Below the pieces are notes generated by a model. It did no database searches. It was not told where the DNA came from and saw only the letters and a program-made list of their open reading frames with translations. A program made the position numbers and the translations under genes. From contig JASBYX010000035.1 in assembly GCA_029983755.1 (NCBI GenBank), positions 1 to 14,567 of the forward strand: a stretch of 14,567 bases of DNA. The letters run 5' to 3'. Every line of letters begins with the position of its first letter. Within the stretch, counting starts at the first letter, position 1. Positions 1-8,298 of this stretch are shown one piece after another. This DNA is from Anaerovoracaceae bacterium (GTDB lineage Bacteria > Bacillota > Clostridia > Peptostreptococcales > Anaerovoracaceae).

Positions 1-1701
1 CAGTAGATGAAAAGGGAAATGTAACAATCACATATCCTGACAAATCAACTGATAAAATGCCAGCAGAAAAGACGGTAGAAGCAAAGACTACAGCAGAGAA
101 GACCACACCAAATGACCCTAAGAAGGTAAAGGTAGATGATCCGAACAAGCTAAGCGAAGAAGAGAAGGCTGCAGTTGAAAAGGCTGTTGAAGAAGCAAAC
201 AAGGATAAGTTCCCTGAAGGAACGACCGTAACGGCAGACGAAAAGGGAAATGTAACAATCACATATCCTGACAAATCAACTGATAAAATCCCAGCAGATA
301 AGACAGTAGTACAGAAAGACTCTGCTAAGAACCCAGTTGTAGCACCAGCTGAAAAGATAAAGGTAAACGACACTTCTGCTCTAACTAAGGGAGAGAAGAA
401 GGCAGTAGAAGACGCCTTTAAGAAGGCAAACCCTAAACTGCCTGAAACTGCTAAAGTAGTAGTAGGAGATGACGGAAAGGTAACAGTAACCTTCGCAGAC
501 GGAACAACATCAGAAGTAGCTGGCAAAGACACAGTAGAAGCAAAAACTACAGCAGAGAAGATCACACCAAATGACCCTAAGAAGGTAAAGGTAGATGATC
601 CGAACAAGCTGAGCGAAGATGAAAAGACTGCAGTAGAAAAAGCGATCAAAGATGCCAATGCTGGAAACTTCCCAGATGGAACAACTGTAACAGCAGATGA
701 AAAGGGAAATGTAACAATCACATATCCTGACAAATCAACTGATACAATCCCAGCTGATAAGACAGTAGAAGCAAAAACTACAGCAGAGAAGACCACACCA
801 AATGCTCCTAAGAAGGTCAAGGTAGATGATCCAAACAAGCTGAACGAAGATGAAAAGACTGCAGTAGAAAAAGCAATCAAAGATGCAAATGCTGGAAACT
901 TCCCAGATGGAACGACTGTAACAGCAGATGAAAAGGGAAATGTGACAATAACATATCCTGACAAATCAACTGATAAGATCCCAGCTGATAAGACAGTAGA
1001 AGCAAAGACTACAGCAGAGAAGATCACGCCAGTTGACCCTAAGAAGGTCAAGGTAGATGATCCGAACAAGCTAAGCGAAGACGAGAAGGCTGCAGTTGAA
1101 AAGGCTGTTGAAGAAGCAAACAAGGATAAGTTCCCAGATGGAACGACCGTAACAGTAGATGAAAAGGGTAATGTGACAATCACATATCCTGACAAATCAA
1201 CTGATAAGATCCCAGCTGATAAGACAGTAGAAGCAAAAACTACAGCAGAGAAGATCACACCAAATGACCCTGAGAAGGTGAAGGTAGATGATCCAAACAA
1301 GCTGAGCGAAGAAGAGAAGGCTTCAGTTAAGAAAGCTGTTGAAGAAGCAAACAAGGATAAGTTCCCAGATGGAACAACTGTAACAGTAGACGAAAAGGGA
1401 AATGTAACAATCACATATCCTGACAAATCAACTGATAAAATCCCAGTTGATAAGACAGTAGAAGCAAAAACTACAGCAGAGAAGATCACACCAAATGCCC
1501 CTAAGAAGGTCAAGGTAGATGATCCAAACAAGCTGAGCGAAGATGAAAAGACTGCAGTTGAGAAAGCTGTTGAAGAAGCCAACAAGGATAACTTCCCAGA
1601 TGGAACAACTGTAACAGTAGATGAAAAGGGAAATGTAACAATCACATATCCTGACAAATCAACTGATACAATCCCAGCTGAAAAGACAGTAGAAGCAAAG
1701 G
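1..1701 (+). repeat. Tandem 231-bp coding repeats (77 residues, YPDG/Rib-like)
   Basis: A partial unit (1-113) is followed by units starting at 114, 345, 573, 804, 1035, 1266 and 1497. The spacing of the DPNKL codons (141, 372, 600, 831, 1062, 1293, 1524) is exactly 231 bp, except for one 228-bp step. Most units are nearly identical in DNA as well as protein, including synonymous positions. The unit at 345-572 is strongly divergent (NDTSALTKGEK, TFADGTTSEVAG). Two variants of the middle segment (AIKDANAGNF and AVEEANKDKF) and two of the turn (TADEKG and TVDEKG) are distributed in a mosaic way. Confidence 0.95.
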
Positions 1702-2720
1702 CAAAGATCAACCATAATCTCACGATTACGCCGATAAATAAGAACTACGGTGATCCTGTTACAGAAGATGAGATTAAAAATGCAATAGCTACAGAAGAAC
1801 CGAATGTAAATATCAGTGTTACAATTAACAGCACACTACCTGATAGTAAGACGTCAGGAGAACACAAAGTATCTGTAATTGTAAAATTTGCTGATGGAAC
1901 TACAAAGAACGAAACTGTAGTGATTGTTGTGGCAAAGTCTTATGCAGAAACTGTTACACCAATAAACCCTGCAGAAAAGACTAAAGTAGATAATGCTAAC
2001 AGTCTCAGTACAGAAGAAAAGGCTGAAGTCGTAAAGTCAGTCAATGATGCAAATATCGGTAACTTCCCGAATGGAACAACTGTAACAGTAGATGATAAGG
2101 GGAATGTAACTATCAATTACCCTGACGGCTCTATCGGTGTTATAGGAGGTTCTGGTTTAGTCGAGAATAAAGATCCAAATACAGATGTAACACCAAATGA
2201 AGAGTCAAAGATAACCTTTGATACAGCAGGAGGTGCGCCTATACCTGAAGATCAGACAATTGAAAAAGGCGGAAAGGTAATTGAGCCACCAGCTCCTGTA
2301 AAGGATGGATTCTCCTTCTTGGGATGGTTTAAAGGAGATACTAAGTGGATCTTTGGCACCGACGTTGTAAATGAAGATTATTTAAAATTAGTTGCTCATT
2401 GGTCTGAAAATGAAAATCCTAATCCACCGGTAAACCCTGGAGATGAAAATGGAGATGAAAACACAGATAATAACGGAAACAACGATACTCCGGGCAATAC
2501 AGGTGACCATTCAAAGGATGGAGATAGCGCAGACATTGACAATCACACAGGAAGTGATGCTCAAAACACTACAAAAAATGCTCAAAAGATTAATAATCAA
2601 GCAGACAAAAAAGCGCCAAATACTTCGGATAGCTCACAGTTAGATATGTACCTGATGCTAACAACCGCTTGCCTGGCACTTGGAGTAGCGCTTCAAAGAA
2701 AGAAATCCCAAGACAAGTAA
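1..2720 (+). CDS. Cell-wall-anchored repeat surface protein, 5' truncated
   Basis: The reading frame is open from the window edge (first full codon at position 3), so the N-terminus and signal peptide lie upstream; the Met at 57 is inside a repeat. About 905 residues are visible. In order: a partial then seven full repeats with signature KVKVDDPNKL...GTTVT..EKGNVTITYPDKSTD (to about 1700); a Rib/alpha-like domain (about 1700-1945, core KFADGTTKNETVVIVV); one more divergent repeat ending in NYPDGS (1968-2198); an InlB/Listeria-Bacteroides B repeat (2199-2405, GFSFLGWFKGDTKW and AHWSE); an Asn/Asp/Gly-rich linker; and a C-terminal sorting signal with APNTSD, a hydrophobic helix and an RKKSQDK tail. 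Such proteins are normally linked to peptidoglycan by sortase and act in adhesion or shielding; the specific role is unknown. The motif is APNTS rather than LPXTG. The surface-protein class is secure; the ligand cannot be read from sequence. Confidence 0.9.
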   Translation, partial: VDEKGNVTITYPDKSTDKMPAEKTVEAKTTAEKTTPNDPKKVKVDDPNKLSEEEKAAVEKAVEEANKDKFPEGTTVTADEKGNVTITYPDKSTDKIPADKTVVQKDSAKNPVVAPAEKIKVNDTSALTKGEKKAVEDAFKKANPKLPETAKVVVGDDGKVTVTFADGTTSEVAGKDTVEAKTTAEKITPNDPKKVKVDDPNKLSEDEKTAVEKAIKDANAGNFPDGTTVTADEKGNVTITYPDKSTDTIPADKTVEAKTTAEKTTPNAPKKVKVDDPNKLNEDEKTAVEKAIKDANAGNFPDGTTVTADEKGNVTITYPDKSTDKIPADKTVEAKTTAEKITPVDPKKVKVDDPNKLSEDEKAAVEKAVEEANKDKFPDGTTVTVDEKGNVTITYPDKSTDKIPADKTVEAKTTAEKITPNDPEKVKVDDPNKLSEEEKASVKKAVEEANKDKFPDGTTVTVDEKGNVTITYPDKSTDKIPVDKTVEAKTTAEKITPNAPKKVKVDDPNKLSEDEKTAVEKAVEEANKDNFPDGTTVTVDEKGNVTITYPDKSTDTIPAEKTVEAKAKINHNLTITPINKNYGDPVTEDEIKNAIATEEPNVNISVTINSTLPDSKTSGEHKVSVIVKFADGTTKNETVVIVVAKSYAETVTPINPAEKTKVDNANSLSTEEKAEVVKSVNDANIGNFPNGTTVTVDDKGNVTINYPDGSIGVIGGSGLVENKDPNTDVTPNEESKITFDTAGGAPIPEDQTIEKGGKVIEPPAPVKDGFSFLGWFKGDTKWIFGTDVVNEDYLKLVAHWSENENPNPPVNPGDENGDENTDNNGNNDTPGNTGDHSKDGDSADIDNHTGSDAQNTTKNAQKINNQADKKAPNTSDSSQLDMYLMLTTACLALGVALQRKKSQDK

Positions 2721-2727
2721 AATCCAT

Positions 2728-2756
2728 TTGACCATATAATCCGGCACATCTATATA
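2728..2756 (+). promoter_or_regulatory. Candidate promoter downstream of the surface gene
   Basis: TTGACC (2728-2733) and TATATA (2751-2756) are separated by 17 bp, a good sigma-A-type match starting just after the surface protein stop codon. No long reading frame follows; the next feature is the structured element at about 2762-2875. In AT-rich DNA such matches arise by chance, so this is tentative. Confidence 0.3.
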
Positions 2757-2761
2757 ACAGT

Positions 2762-2875
2762 GCTGGTGGTCGTAATTAAACAAAATACTCAAGGAGAGAG
2801 CTTCTCTAACCACAATGGACGTAACGGCAAATAAATGCAGTGAAAATCCATCATAGAAGAGGCTCTCTCTTTTCT
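2762..2875 (+). ncRNA. Candidate structured RNA or large terminator element
   Basis: Nested inverted repeats are visible. GAGAGAGC (2794-2801) pairs with GCTCTCTC (2862-2869), followed by TTTTCT. Inside it TTCT (2802-2805) can pair with AGAA (2855-2858), ATGGA (2815-2819) with TCCAT (2847-2851), and GCA (2827-2829) with TGC (2836-2838). With the promoter-like sequence just upstream this would give an RNA of roughly 110 nt ending in a terminator-like stem and U-run. Alternatives are a long-loop terminator of the surface gene, or a small palindromic repeat element. I do not recognise any known riboswitch or RNA family in it. Confidence 0.25.
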
Positions 2876-2892
2876 ATTAGAGCAAGTAAATA

Positions 2893-2921
2893 TTGAAAAA
2901 AATCTCCTCATGGTGTAAAAT
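2893..2921 (+). promoter_or_regulatory. Promoter of the cdaA operon
   Basis: TTGAAA (2893-2898), a 17-bp spacer and TAAAAT (2916-2921) lie 36 bp before the cdaA start codon, giving a leader of about 30 nt. This is the best sigma-A-type match in the gap and is correctly placed to drive the seven-gene cluster. A TATTAT lies directly downstream but with a poor spacer. Confidence 0.5.
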
Positions 2922-2957
2922 ATTATACGTAGAGAACTCGAAAAGGGATGGGTTGAG

Positions 2958-3833
2958 ATGAGAGAGTTTTTCAATAATATAGTCTCTAACATAGGGCTTA
3001 TGGATATTCTTGACATCCTTATTGTCACCTATGTTATATATAAAATTTTAGGCTTTATCAAAGAATCCAGGGCGCAACAACTTGTTAAAGGCGTCCTTGT
3101 TTTAGTTATAGTTTTTTTCATATCTGATTACCTAAAGCTGTACACTTTATATTGGGTATTGAAGGGAACATTTACACTTGGACTTTTTGCGTTGATAGTA
3201 GTCTTTCAGCCCGAACTCAGAAGAGGCCTGGAATATATGGGCAGGTCAAAGCTGGTGCAGACACCATTTGGGACCAATAACGCAACTGTAGATCAGGAGA
3301 TTGCAGAGGAAATACAGACAGCTGTAACTTTTTTCTCAAGGTCAAAGACAGGAGTTTTGCTGGTATTTGAAAGACGTACCCCTTTAAAAGAAATCATGGA
3401 TACAGGCACCTGCGTTGACGCATCAATAAGTTCACAGATGCTTGGGAATATTTTTTATGAAGGTGCACCCCTCCACGATGGAGCAGTGATAATCAAAGGT
3501 GGCAGAATCGCTGCAGCAGGCTGCGTTTTGCCTCTTACAGCAAATAAGAATTTAAATCCCGATCTTGGAACAAGGCATAGAGCAGGCATAGGAATAACTG
3601 AAGTTTCTGATGCGATGGTTTTAATCGTAAGCGAAGAAACCGGAATTATTTCAAAGGCTGAGAACGGCAGGCTCCATAGACGTTTGACCCGTGAGGAAGT
3701 GGGTAAACTTTTGAGTGACTTTTATCAACCTATGGAAAAGAAAGAATCCCCTTCGTTAAAGAGCTTGTTCGATTTTGCTTCAAAGAGCAAAGAACCCGAT
3801 CAAACAAAGAAAAAGAAGGGAGCTGATAACTGA
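2958..3833 (+). CDS. cdaA: Diadenylate cyclase CdaA
   Basis: The enzyme condenses two ATP into c-di-AMP, the essential second messenger controlling potassium and osmolyte uptake and cell-wall homeostasis. The 291-residue product has three predicted N-terminal membrane helices (about residues 14-32, 41-57 and 65-83). A cytoplasmic DAC domain of about residues 100-255 follows. The two hallmark motifs are intact: PLHDGAVI with DGA at 174-176, and GTRHRAG with RHR at 206-208; SEETG is at 225-229. After the domain comes a charged Lys-rich tail (about 258-291), longer than in many homologues. An AAAAGGG site sits about 10 nt before the ATG. The stop codon overlaps the cdaR start (TGATG), implying translational coupling. 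In Bacillus and relatives CdaA is bound and regulated by CdaR and GlmM, both encoded next here. Confidence 0.96.
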   Translation: MREFFNNIVSNIGLMDILDILIVTYVIYKILGFIKESRAQQLVKGVLVLVIVFFISDYLKLYTLYWVLKGTFTLGLFALIVVFQPELRRGLEYMGRSKLVQTPFGTNNATVDQEIAEEIQTAVTFFSRSKTGVLLVFERRTPLKEIMDTGTCVDASISSQMLGNIFYEGAPLHDGAVIIKGGRIAAAGCVLPLTANKNLNPDLGTRHRAGIGITEVSDAMVLIVSEETGIISKAENGRLHRRLTREEVGKLLSDFYQPMEKKESPSLKSLFDFASKSKEPDQTKKKKGADN

Positions 3834-5011
3834 TGTTTCGAAGCAAAAAGTTAAACCTTCTGATATCCTTTTTGATCGCAGTTGTTTTGTGGGCGTATGT
3901 CATCGGAGAAGTCAACCCAACGATAACCAAGTCTTTTGCTGATGTAAAGATAAACTTGGAAAACCAGTTGAGCTTAGAAGAACGGGGACTTGCAATAGAA
4001 AGTATGAGTAACGACACCATAAATTTAACCGTAAAAGGTGAGCGGTCAAGAGTTCAGAATGTCGCTAAGGAAGATATATACGCCGATGTGGATCTTTCAT
4101 CTGCAAAGTCAGGGCGAAATGAAATCGAGATAAAGGTTAGAACTCCGGAAAAAGTTTCTGTGGATAACCAGAATATAAGTAAGGTTGGTATTACAGTGGG
4201 TGAGCTCGTGGCCGAAGAAAGGCCTGTGAAAGTTGCCTATGTGGGAGCCACAAGGGATGACACTGAGCCATTCACCATTGAACTTGAGCCGGAGAATGTG
4301 ACCATTCGTGGAGCATACAGCAATGTTCAAAAAGTCACGCAAGTTCTGGCGAAAATAAGTGTTGACGAGATAAAAGATAAGGAAACTACACTTCAAGCGG
4401 AGCTCATCCCTGTGGATAAGAACGGGAACAGAGTCGACTGGATACGCCTGAGCTCGAGTCAAGTGCAGGTAAGAGCAGTCATGACAAAGACTAAGAAGGT
4501 TGATCTTGAGATTCCAATGCAAGGGGAAAACGCTGCGGACGTGAAGTTTGATCTGCCGAAAACCGTTATAATCAAGGGAAATGCAGATGCTGTTAAGAAT
4601 ATTTCCAAGATTCAGACAGAACCTGTAGACATGTCTTTGTATCAACAAAACACCAGCTTCGAAGTGAAGCCTATTTTGCCTGAGGGTATTCAGCTAGCTG
4701 AGGGTAATGATTTGACCGTTAAGGTGACATCAAGGTCATCTGAGAATAAGAACATCACATTTGAAGAGAAAGACATAGACGTTCTAGGCCTTGATAATAG
4801 TCAAAAAGTAAAGATTTCAGATACTGTCGTCATAAGTGCGGAGGGCTCAAAAGACACTTTGGATAGTGTCAAAAAGGAAGATTTCACCGTTGCAATAGAT
4901 GTATCGGGATTGCTTCCGGGCACACATAAAGTTGATGTAGTCGTGACTAATAAGAAGGGGTTCAAAAAGTACACGATAAAGCCGACTTCAGTATCAGTTG
5001 ACATACAATAG
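3833..5011 (+). CDS. cdaR: CdaA regulatory protein CdaR (YbbR domains)
   Basis: A membrane-anchored extracytoplasmic regulator of CdaA. The 392-residue product has a single N-terminal membrane helix (about residues 8-24, LLISFLIAVVLWAYVIG). Four YbbR-type repeats follow, at about 34-122, 130-214, 222-298 and 307-391. Each carries the recurring strand-glycine pattern: INLTVKGERSRVQNV, NVTIRGAYSNVQKV, TVIIKGNADAVKNI and TVVISAEGSKDTLDSV. It starts within the cdaA stop codon (1-nt overlap, TGATG), with AGAAGGGAG upstream inside cdaA, so the two are probably co-translated. In Bacillus and Listeria this protein modulates c-di-AMP synthesis through contact with CdaA. It is somewhat shorter than the B. 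subtilis protein but with the same domain layout. Confidence 0.93.
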   Translation: MFRSKKLNLLISFLIAVVLWAYVIGEVNPTITKSFADVKINLENQLSLEERGLAIESMSNDTINLTVKGERSRVQNVAKEDIYADVDLSSAKSGRNEIEIKVRTPEKVSVDNQNISKVGITVGELVAEERPVKVAYVGATRDDTEPFTIELEPENVTIRGAYSNVQKVTQVLAKISVDEIKDKETTLQAELIPVDKNGNRVDWIRLSSSQVQVRAVMTKTKKVDLEIPMQGENAADVKFDLPKTVIIKGNADAVKNISKIQTEPVDMSLYQQNTSFEVKPILPEGIQLAEGNDLTVKVTSRSSENKNITFEEKDIDVLGLDNSQKVKISDTVVISAEGSKDTLDSVKKEDFTVAIDVSGLLPGTHKVDVVVTNKKGFKKYTIKPTSVSVDIQ

Positions 5012-5040
5012 GGTATGCAATAGAGAAAAGGAGTATAACT

Positions 5041-6390
5041 ATGGGGAAATTATTTGGAACCGATGGTGTCAGAGGGGTTGCTAATATAGATTTGACACCT
5101 ACACTGGCTTTTAAGCTAGGCATGGCGGGAGCTACGGTTTTGAAAAAGAGCAGCAGAAGGCCTGTCTTCGTAATAGGCATGGACACTAGAATATCAGGGG
5201 ACCTTTTGGAAAATGCCATCACTGCAGGAATTCTTTCTGTGGGAGGTAATGTCATCAAAGTTGGAGTTGTACCAACTCCGGCAGTGGCGCTTTTGGCTCG
5301 TCATTACGGGGCGGATGCAGGAATTGTAATATCCGCAAGCCACAACCCATTTGAATACAATGGAATTAAGTTTTTTAACGGTGATGGGTTCAAACTGGAC
5401 GACTCAATTGAAGAGAAGATAGAAAAGCTAATCGGCGAGCACGATATTAAGATAAAGACGACTAAGGGTGATGAAATTGGTAAGTGCATAGACGGAAGCC
5501 AGGACGCTTTGAAGTTTTATGAGGACTTCCTGGCCAGCACCATGGATAGAGACCTCAATGGACTAAAGGTGGTTCTTGACTGTGCAAATGGGGCATCATA
5601 CCAGGTTGCTCCCGACATATATAGAAGGCTCGGAGCAGAAGTTACTGTCATAGGAGATGATCCGGATGGCCTAAACATCAATGACAAAATTGGATCTACG
5701 CATCCTGAGAAACTGCAGCAGAAGGTTGTGGAAGTCGGTGCTGATATAGGCTTGGCATTCGATGGCGATGCAGATAGGCTCATTGTGGTTGACGAAAACG
5801 GCATGGTAGTTGACGGTGACAAAATAATATGCCTCTGTGCGAAGATGCTCAAAGACAGCGGAGAACTTGTAGATAATAGGGTAACGGCAACTGTGATGAG
5901 CAACATAGGATTTCATAAGTTCTGCGAGAAAAACGGAATCTCCGTTGATGTAACAAAGGTTGGAGACAGATATGTTTTGGAATCCATGCTTGAAACCGGA
6001 TGTATAATCGGTGGCGAGCAGTCAGGACATATCATATTCCTTAATCATACAACTACAGGGGATGGAGTGCTTTCTTCCCTGCAGTTCCTTAAGATTTTGC
6101 TGGATTCAGGGGAAGCTCTCTCGGAACTTGCAAAGGAGGTAGAGCTCTTCCCACAGGTTTTGGAGAATGCAAAGGTAGCTAATAAGAACAAGGAGTTGTT
6201 CCTGCAAGATGGAGAAATTCTAAAGGAAATCGCAAAGGTTGAAAATGCCGTCAAAGACGATGGCAGATTGCTCATTAGACCTTCTGGAACAGAGCCTGTT
6301 GTCAGGGTAATGATTGAGGGTAAGGATATCGAATTAATCCATAAACTTGCGGTAGATTTAGCGGATCTTATCACCAAGAAATACTCGTAG
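5041..6390 (+). CDS. glmM: Phosphoglucosamine mutase GlmM
   Basis: Interconverts glucosamine-6-phosphate and glucosamine-1-phosphate on the way to UDP-GlcNAc and peptidoglycan. The 449-residue product matches the usual family length. It has all four alpha-D-phosphohexomutase signatures: the phosphoserine loop SASHNP (Ser100), the metal-binding DGDADR (241-246), the sugar-binding GEQSGH (325-330) and the phosphate-binding RPSGTEP (413-419). The N-terminus KLFGTDGVRG is typical. AAAAGGAG (5026-5033) is 7 nt before the ATG, and the gap after cdaR is 29 bp. In several Bacillota GlmM binds CdaA and inhibits it, tying c-di-AMP output to wall-precursor flux. Confidence 0.97.
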   Translation: MGKLFGTDGVRGVANIDLTPTLAFKLGMAGATVLKKSSRRPVFVIGMDTRISGDLLENAITAGILSVGGNVIKVGVVPTPAVALLARHYGADAGIVISASHNPFEYNGIKFFNGDGFKLDDSIEEKIEKLIGEHDIKIKTTKGDEIGKCIDGSQDALKFYEDFLASTMDRDLNGLKVVLDCANGASYQVAPDIYRRLGAEVTVIGDDPDGLNINDKIGSTHPEKLQQKVVEVGADIGLAFDGDADRLIVVDENGMVVDGDKIICLCAKMLKDSGELVDNRVTATVMSNIGFHKFCEKNGISVDVTKVGDRYVLESMLETGCIIGGEQSGHIIFLNHTTTGDGVLSSLQFLKILLDSGEALSELAKEVELFPQVLENAKVANKNKELFLQDGEILKEIAKVENAVKDDGRLLIRPSGTEPVVRVMIEGKDIELIHKLAVDLADLITKKYS

Positions 6391-6426
6391 ATTACGATAA
6401 AAATAAAATAATAATAGGAGACAAAT

Positions 6427-8283
6427 ATGTGCGGAATCGTTGGATATATAGGTAAAGATAGTGCTAGAAATGTGGTCATAGATGGGCTGGCAAAACTAGA
6501 ATACAGAGGATATGACTCTGCAGGGATAGCCCTTATCGATAAGGGTAAGCTTGCAGTCGAAAAAATTGCAGAGACAGAAGACAAGAAGAAGTCAAAGATT
6601 TTGCAGCTTGATGAGAGGCTAGGAGATAAATATCTTGATTCAAAGATGGCTATAGGGCATACAAGGTGGGCAACGCATGGAGCTCCTTCAGTTCTCAATG
6701 CACATCCTCATTTAAGTAACGATGGAAAAATTGCAGTTGTTCACAATGGTATAGTTGAAAACTATACAGAGCTCAGAGAAAAACTATCCGAAAAATATGA
6801 TATACACTGCAAATCGGAAACAGACACCGAAGTGATAGCCCAGCTTCTATCGGTATTTTGTGCAGAAGGTATGAGCTTGGCGGAAGCTATGCTTAAGGCA
6901 ACTTCAATGATGAAGGGAGCTTATGCTATAGCCGCTATCTATGAGGAAGACGACACTGAGATTGTGGGATATCGTAAAGATGCTCCTATGATCGTTTGTC
7001 ATACTAAGGATGGGAGCTTTATAGCCTCTGACATGACTGCTGTACTAAAGTATACCAAAGACGTGTATTTCTTGGATGATGACGAAATGGTTGTGTGCAA
7101 GGCGGACTCCATGGAAATTTTCGATAGAAATATGAAGAAGGTTGAGAAGGACGCTTTTCATGTTGATTGGAGCATTGAAGCAGCGGAAAAAGGCGGATAC
7201 GATCACTTTATGCTGAAAGAGATACACGACCAGCCGGATGTTTTGGGAGATACCCTTTCAAGGCGTTTGACTTCAGATGGCAGCATCAAGCTTGACGGAA
7301 TCAAGTTATCACTTGATGATTTAAATAAGATTGACAAAATATATATAGTAGCTTGCGGTACGGCGTATCACGCAGGTCTCATTGGCAAACATCTCATTGA
7401 AAAGTGGGCAAAGATTCCTGTTGAGGTGGACGTTGCTTCTGAATTCAGATACAGGGGTCCCCTTGTAGATGAGAGGACTCTCTTTATTGCCGTTACTCAG
7501 TCAGGTGAGACTTTGGATACCCTAATGGCTCTCAGAGAAGCTAAGAGTAAGGGGGCTAGGGTTCTTTCCATAGTGAATGTGGTCGGCAGCAGCATTGCCA
7601 GAGAATCTGATGACGTTTTCTATACATGGGCAGGACCGGAGATTGCAGTGGCATCTACCAAGGGCTACACTACTCAGCTTATGTGCCTATATCTCATTGC
7701 TCTCCACATGGGGCTTCTAAAGGGAACCATTACAGATGAGTATGCTAAGGGGATAATTGATGAACTCAAGGCTGTACCGGAAAAGGTTGAGAAACTTCTG
7801 GATAATGAGCAGGACATCGCTGAACTGGCAAAAGATATTTATCGCAAGGAGCAGATATTCTACATCGGCAGGGGGCTTGATTCCAGCGTGGCTCTTGAAG
7901 GCTCGCTCAAACTTAAGGAAATTTCCTATATAAATTCCTTTGCGATAGCAGCCGGTGAGCTGAAACATGGCACTATAGCTCTGATGGACAAAGATACCAT
8001 AGTGTTTGCACTTGCAACTCAAGACGAGCTCGCTGAAAAGACTCTTTCCAACATCGTTGAGGTTTCGGCAAGGGACGCTTATGTTGTAGCAATAACCAAA
8101 GAAAAGAATGACTTCTTCAAGAAAGAATCTGATAGAGTTTTATTCATACCGGAATGCAAAGACGAAGTGTCGCCACTTCTTTCAATCGTACAGCTTCAGC
8201 TGATTGCTTATTTTGTTGCTAAAGAAAAGGGCGAAAACATCGATATGCCGAGAAACCTTGCAAAGAGCGTAACTGTGGAATAA
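6427..8283 (+). CDS. glmS: Glutamine-fructose-6-phosphate aminotransferase GlmS
   Basis: Makes glucosamine-6-phosphate from fructose-6-phosphate and glutamine, the first committed step to amino sugars and the direct source of GlmM substrate. The 618-residue product starts MCGIVGYIG, giving the N-terminal nucleophile cysteine after Met removal. HTRWATHG is at 78-85, HNG at 106-108 and SETDTEV at 130-136 in the class II glutaminase domain. Two SIS sugar-isomerase domains follow (about 300-430, with VACGTAYHAG and TQSGET, and about 465-600). The C-terminus MPRNLAKSVTVE is typical. AGGAG (6416-6420) precedes the ATG by 6 nt. The 36-bp gap to glmM is too short for a glmS ribozyme, so control is probably through the operon promoter. 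Confidence 0.97.
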   Translation: MCGIVGYIGKDSARNVVIDGLAKLEYRGYDSAGIALIDKGKLAVEKIAETEDKKKSKILQLDERLGDKYLDSKMAIGHTRWATHGAPSVLNAHPHLSNDGKIAVVHNGIVENYTELREKLSEKYDIHCKSETDTEVIAQLLSVFCAEGMSLAEAMLKATSMMKGAYAIAAIYEEDDTEIVGYRKDAPMIVCHTKDGSFIASDMTAVLKYTKDVYFLDDDEMVVCKADSMEIFDRNMKKVEKDAFHVDWSIEAAEKGGYDHFMLKEIHDQPDVLGDTLSRRLTSDGSIKLDGIKLSLDDLNKIDKIYIVACGTAYHAGLIGKHLIEKWAKIPVEVDVASEFRYRGPLVDERTLFIAVTQSGETLDTLMALREAKSKGARVLSIVNVVGSSIARESDDVFYTWAGPEIAVASTKGYTTQLMCLYLIALHMGLLKGTITDEYAKGIIDELKAVPEKVEKLLDNEQDIAELAKDIYRKEQIFYIGRGLDSSVALEGSLKLKEISYINSFAIAAGELKHGTIALMDKDTIVFALATQDELAEKTLSNIVEVSARDAYVVAITKEKNDFFKKESDRVLFIPECKDEVSPLLSIVQLQLIAYFVAKEKGENIDMPRNLAKSVTVE

Positions 8284-8298
8284 GAATTAGGAGATGGA

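Noticed and set aside
1..1701. CRISPR-like or intergenic repeat array
   Set aside because: The repeats are 231 bp, contiguous, in frame and protein-coding; there are no short repeats with unique spacers.
57..2720. Met codon at 57 as the start of the surface protein
   Set aside because: The frame is open upstream to the window edge and encodes the same repeat (VDEKGNVTITYPDKSTDK), so the gene starts before the window.
2948..2956. Mini-ORF ATG-GGT-TGA before cdaA, with similar ATG-GAA-TGA at sahH and ATG-TAA at 14198
   Set aside because: These short start-stop units sit within or too close to the ribosome sites and are most simply chance in ATG/TGA-rich start regions.
2721..2957. c-di-AMP (ydaO-type) riboswitch before cdaA
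   Set aside because: The gap is large enough, but I cannot find the conserved core of that class, and the predicted cdaA leader is only about 30 nt.
2789..3028. Minus-strand ORF of 79 codons across the cdaA start
   Set aside because: It overlaps the well-supported cdaA start and promoter, and its C-terminal part is just the inverted-repeat element read as protein.
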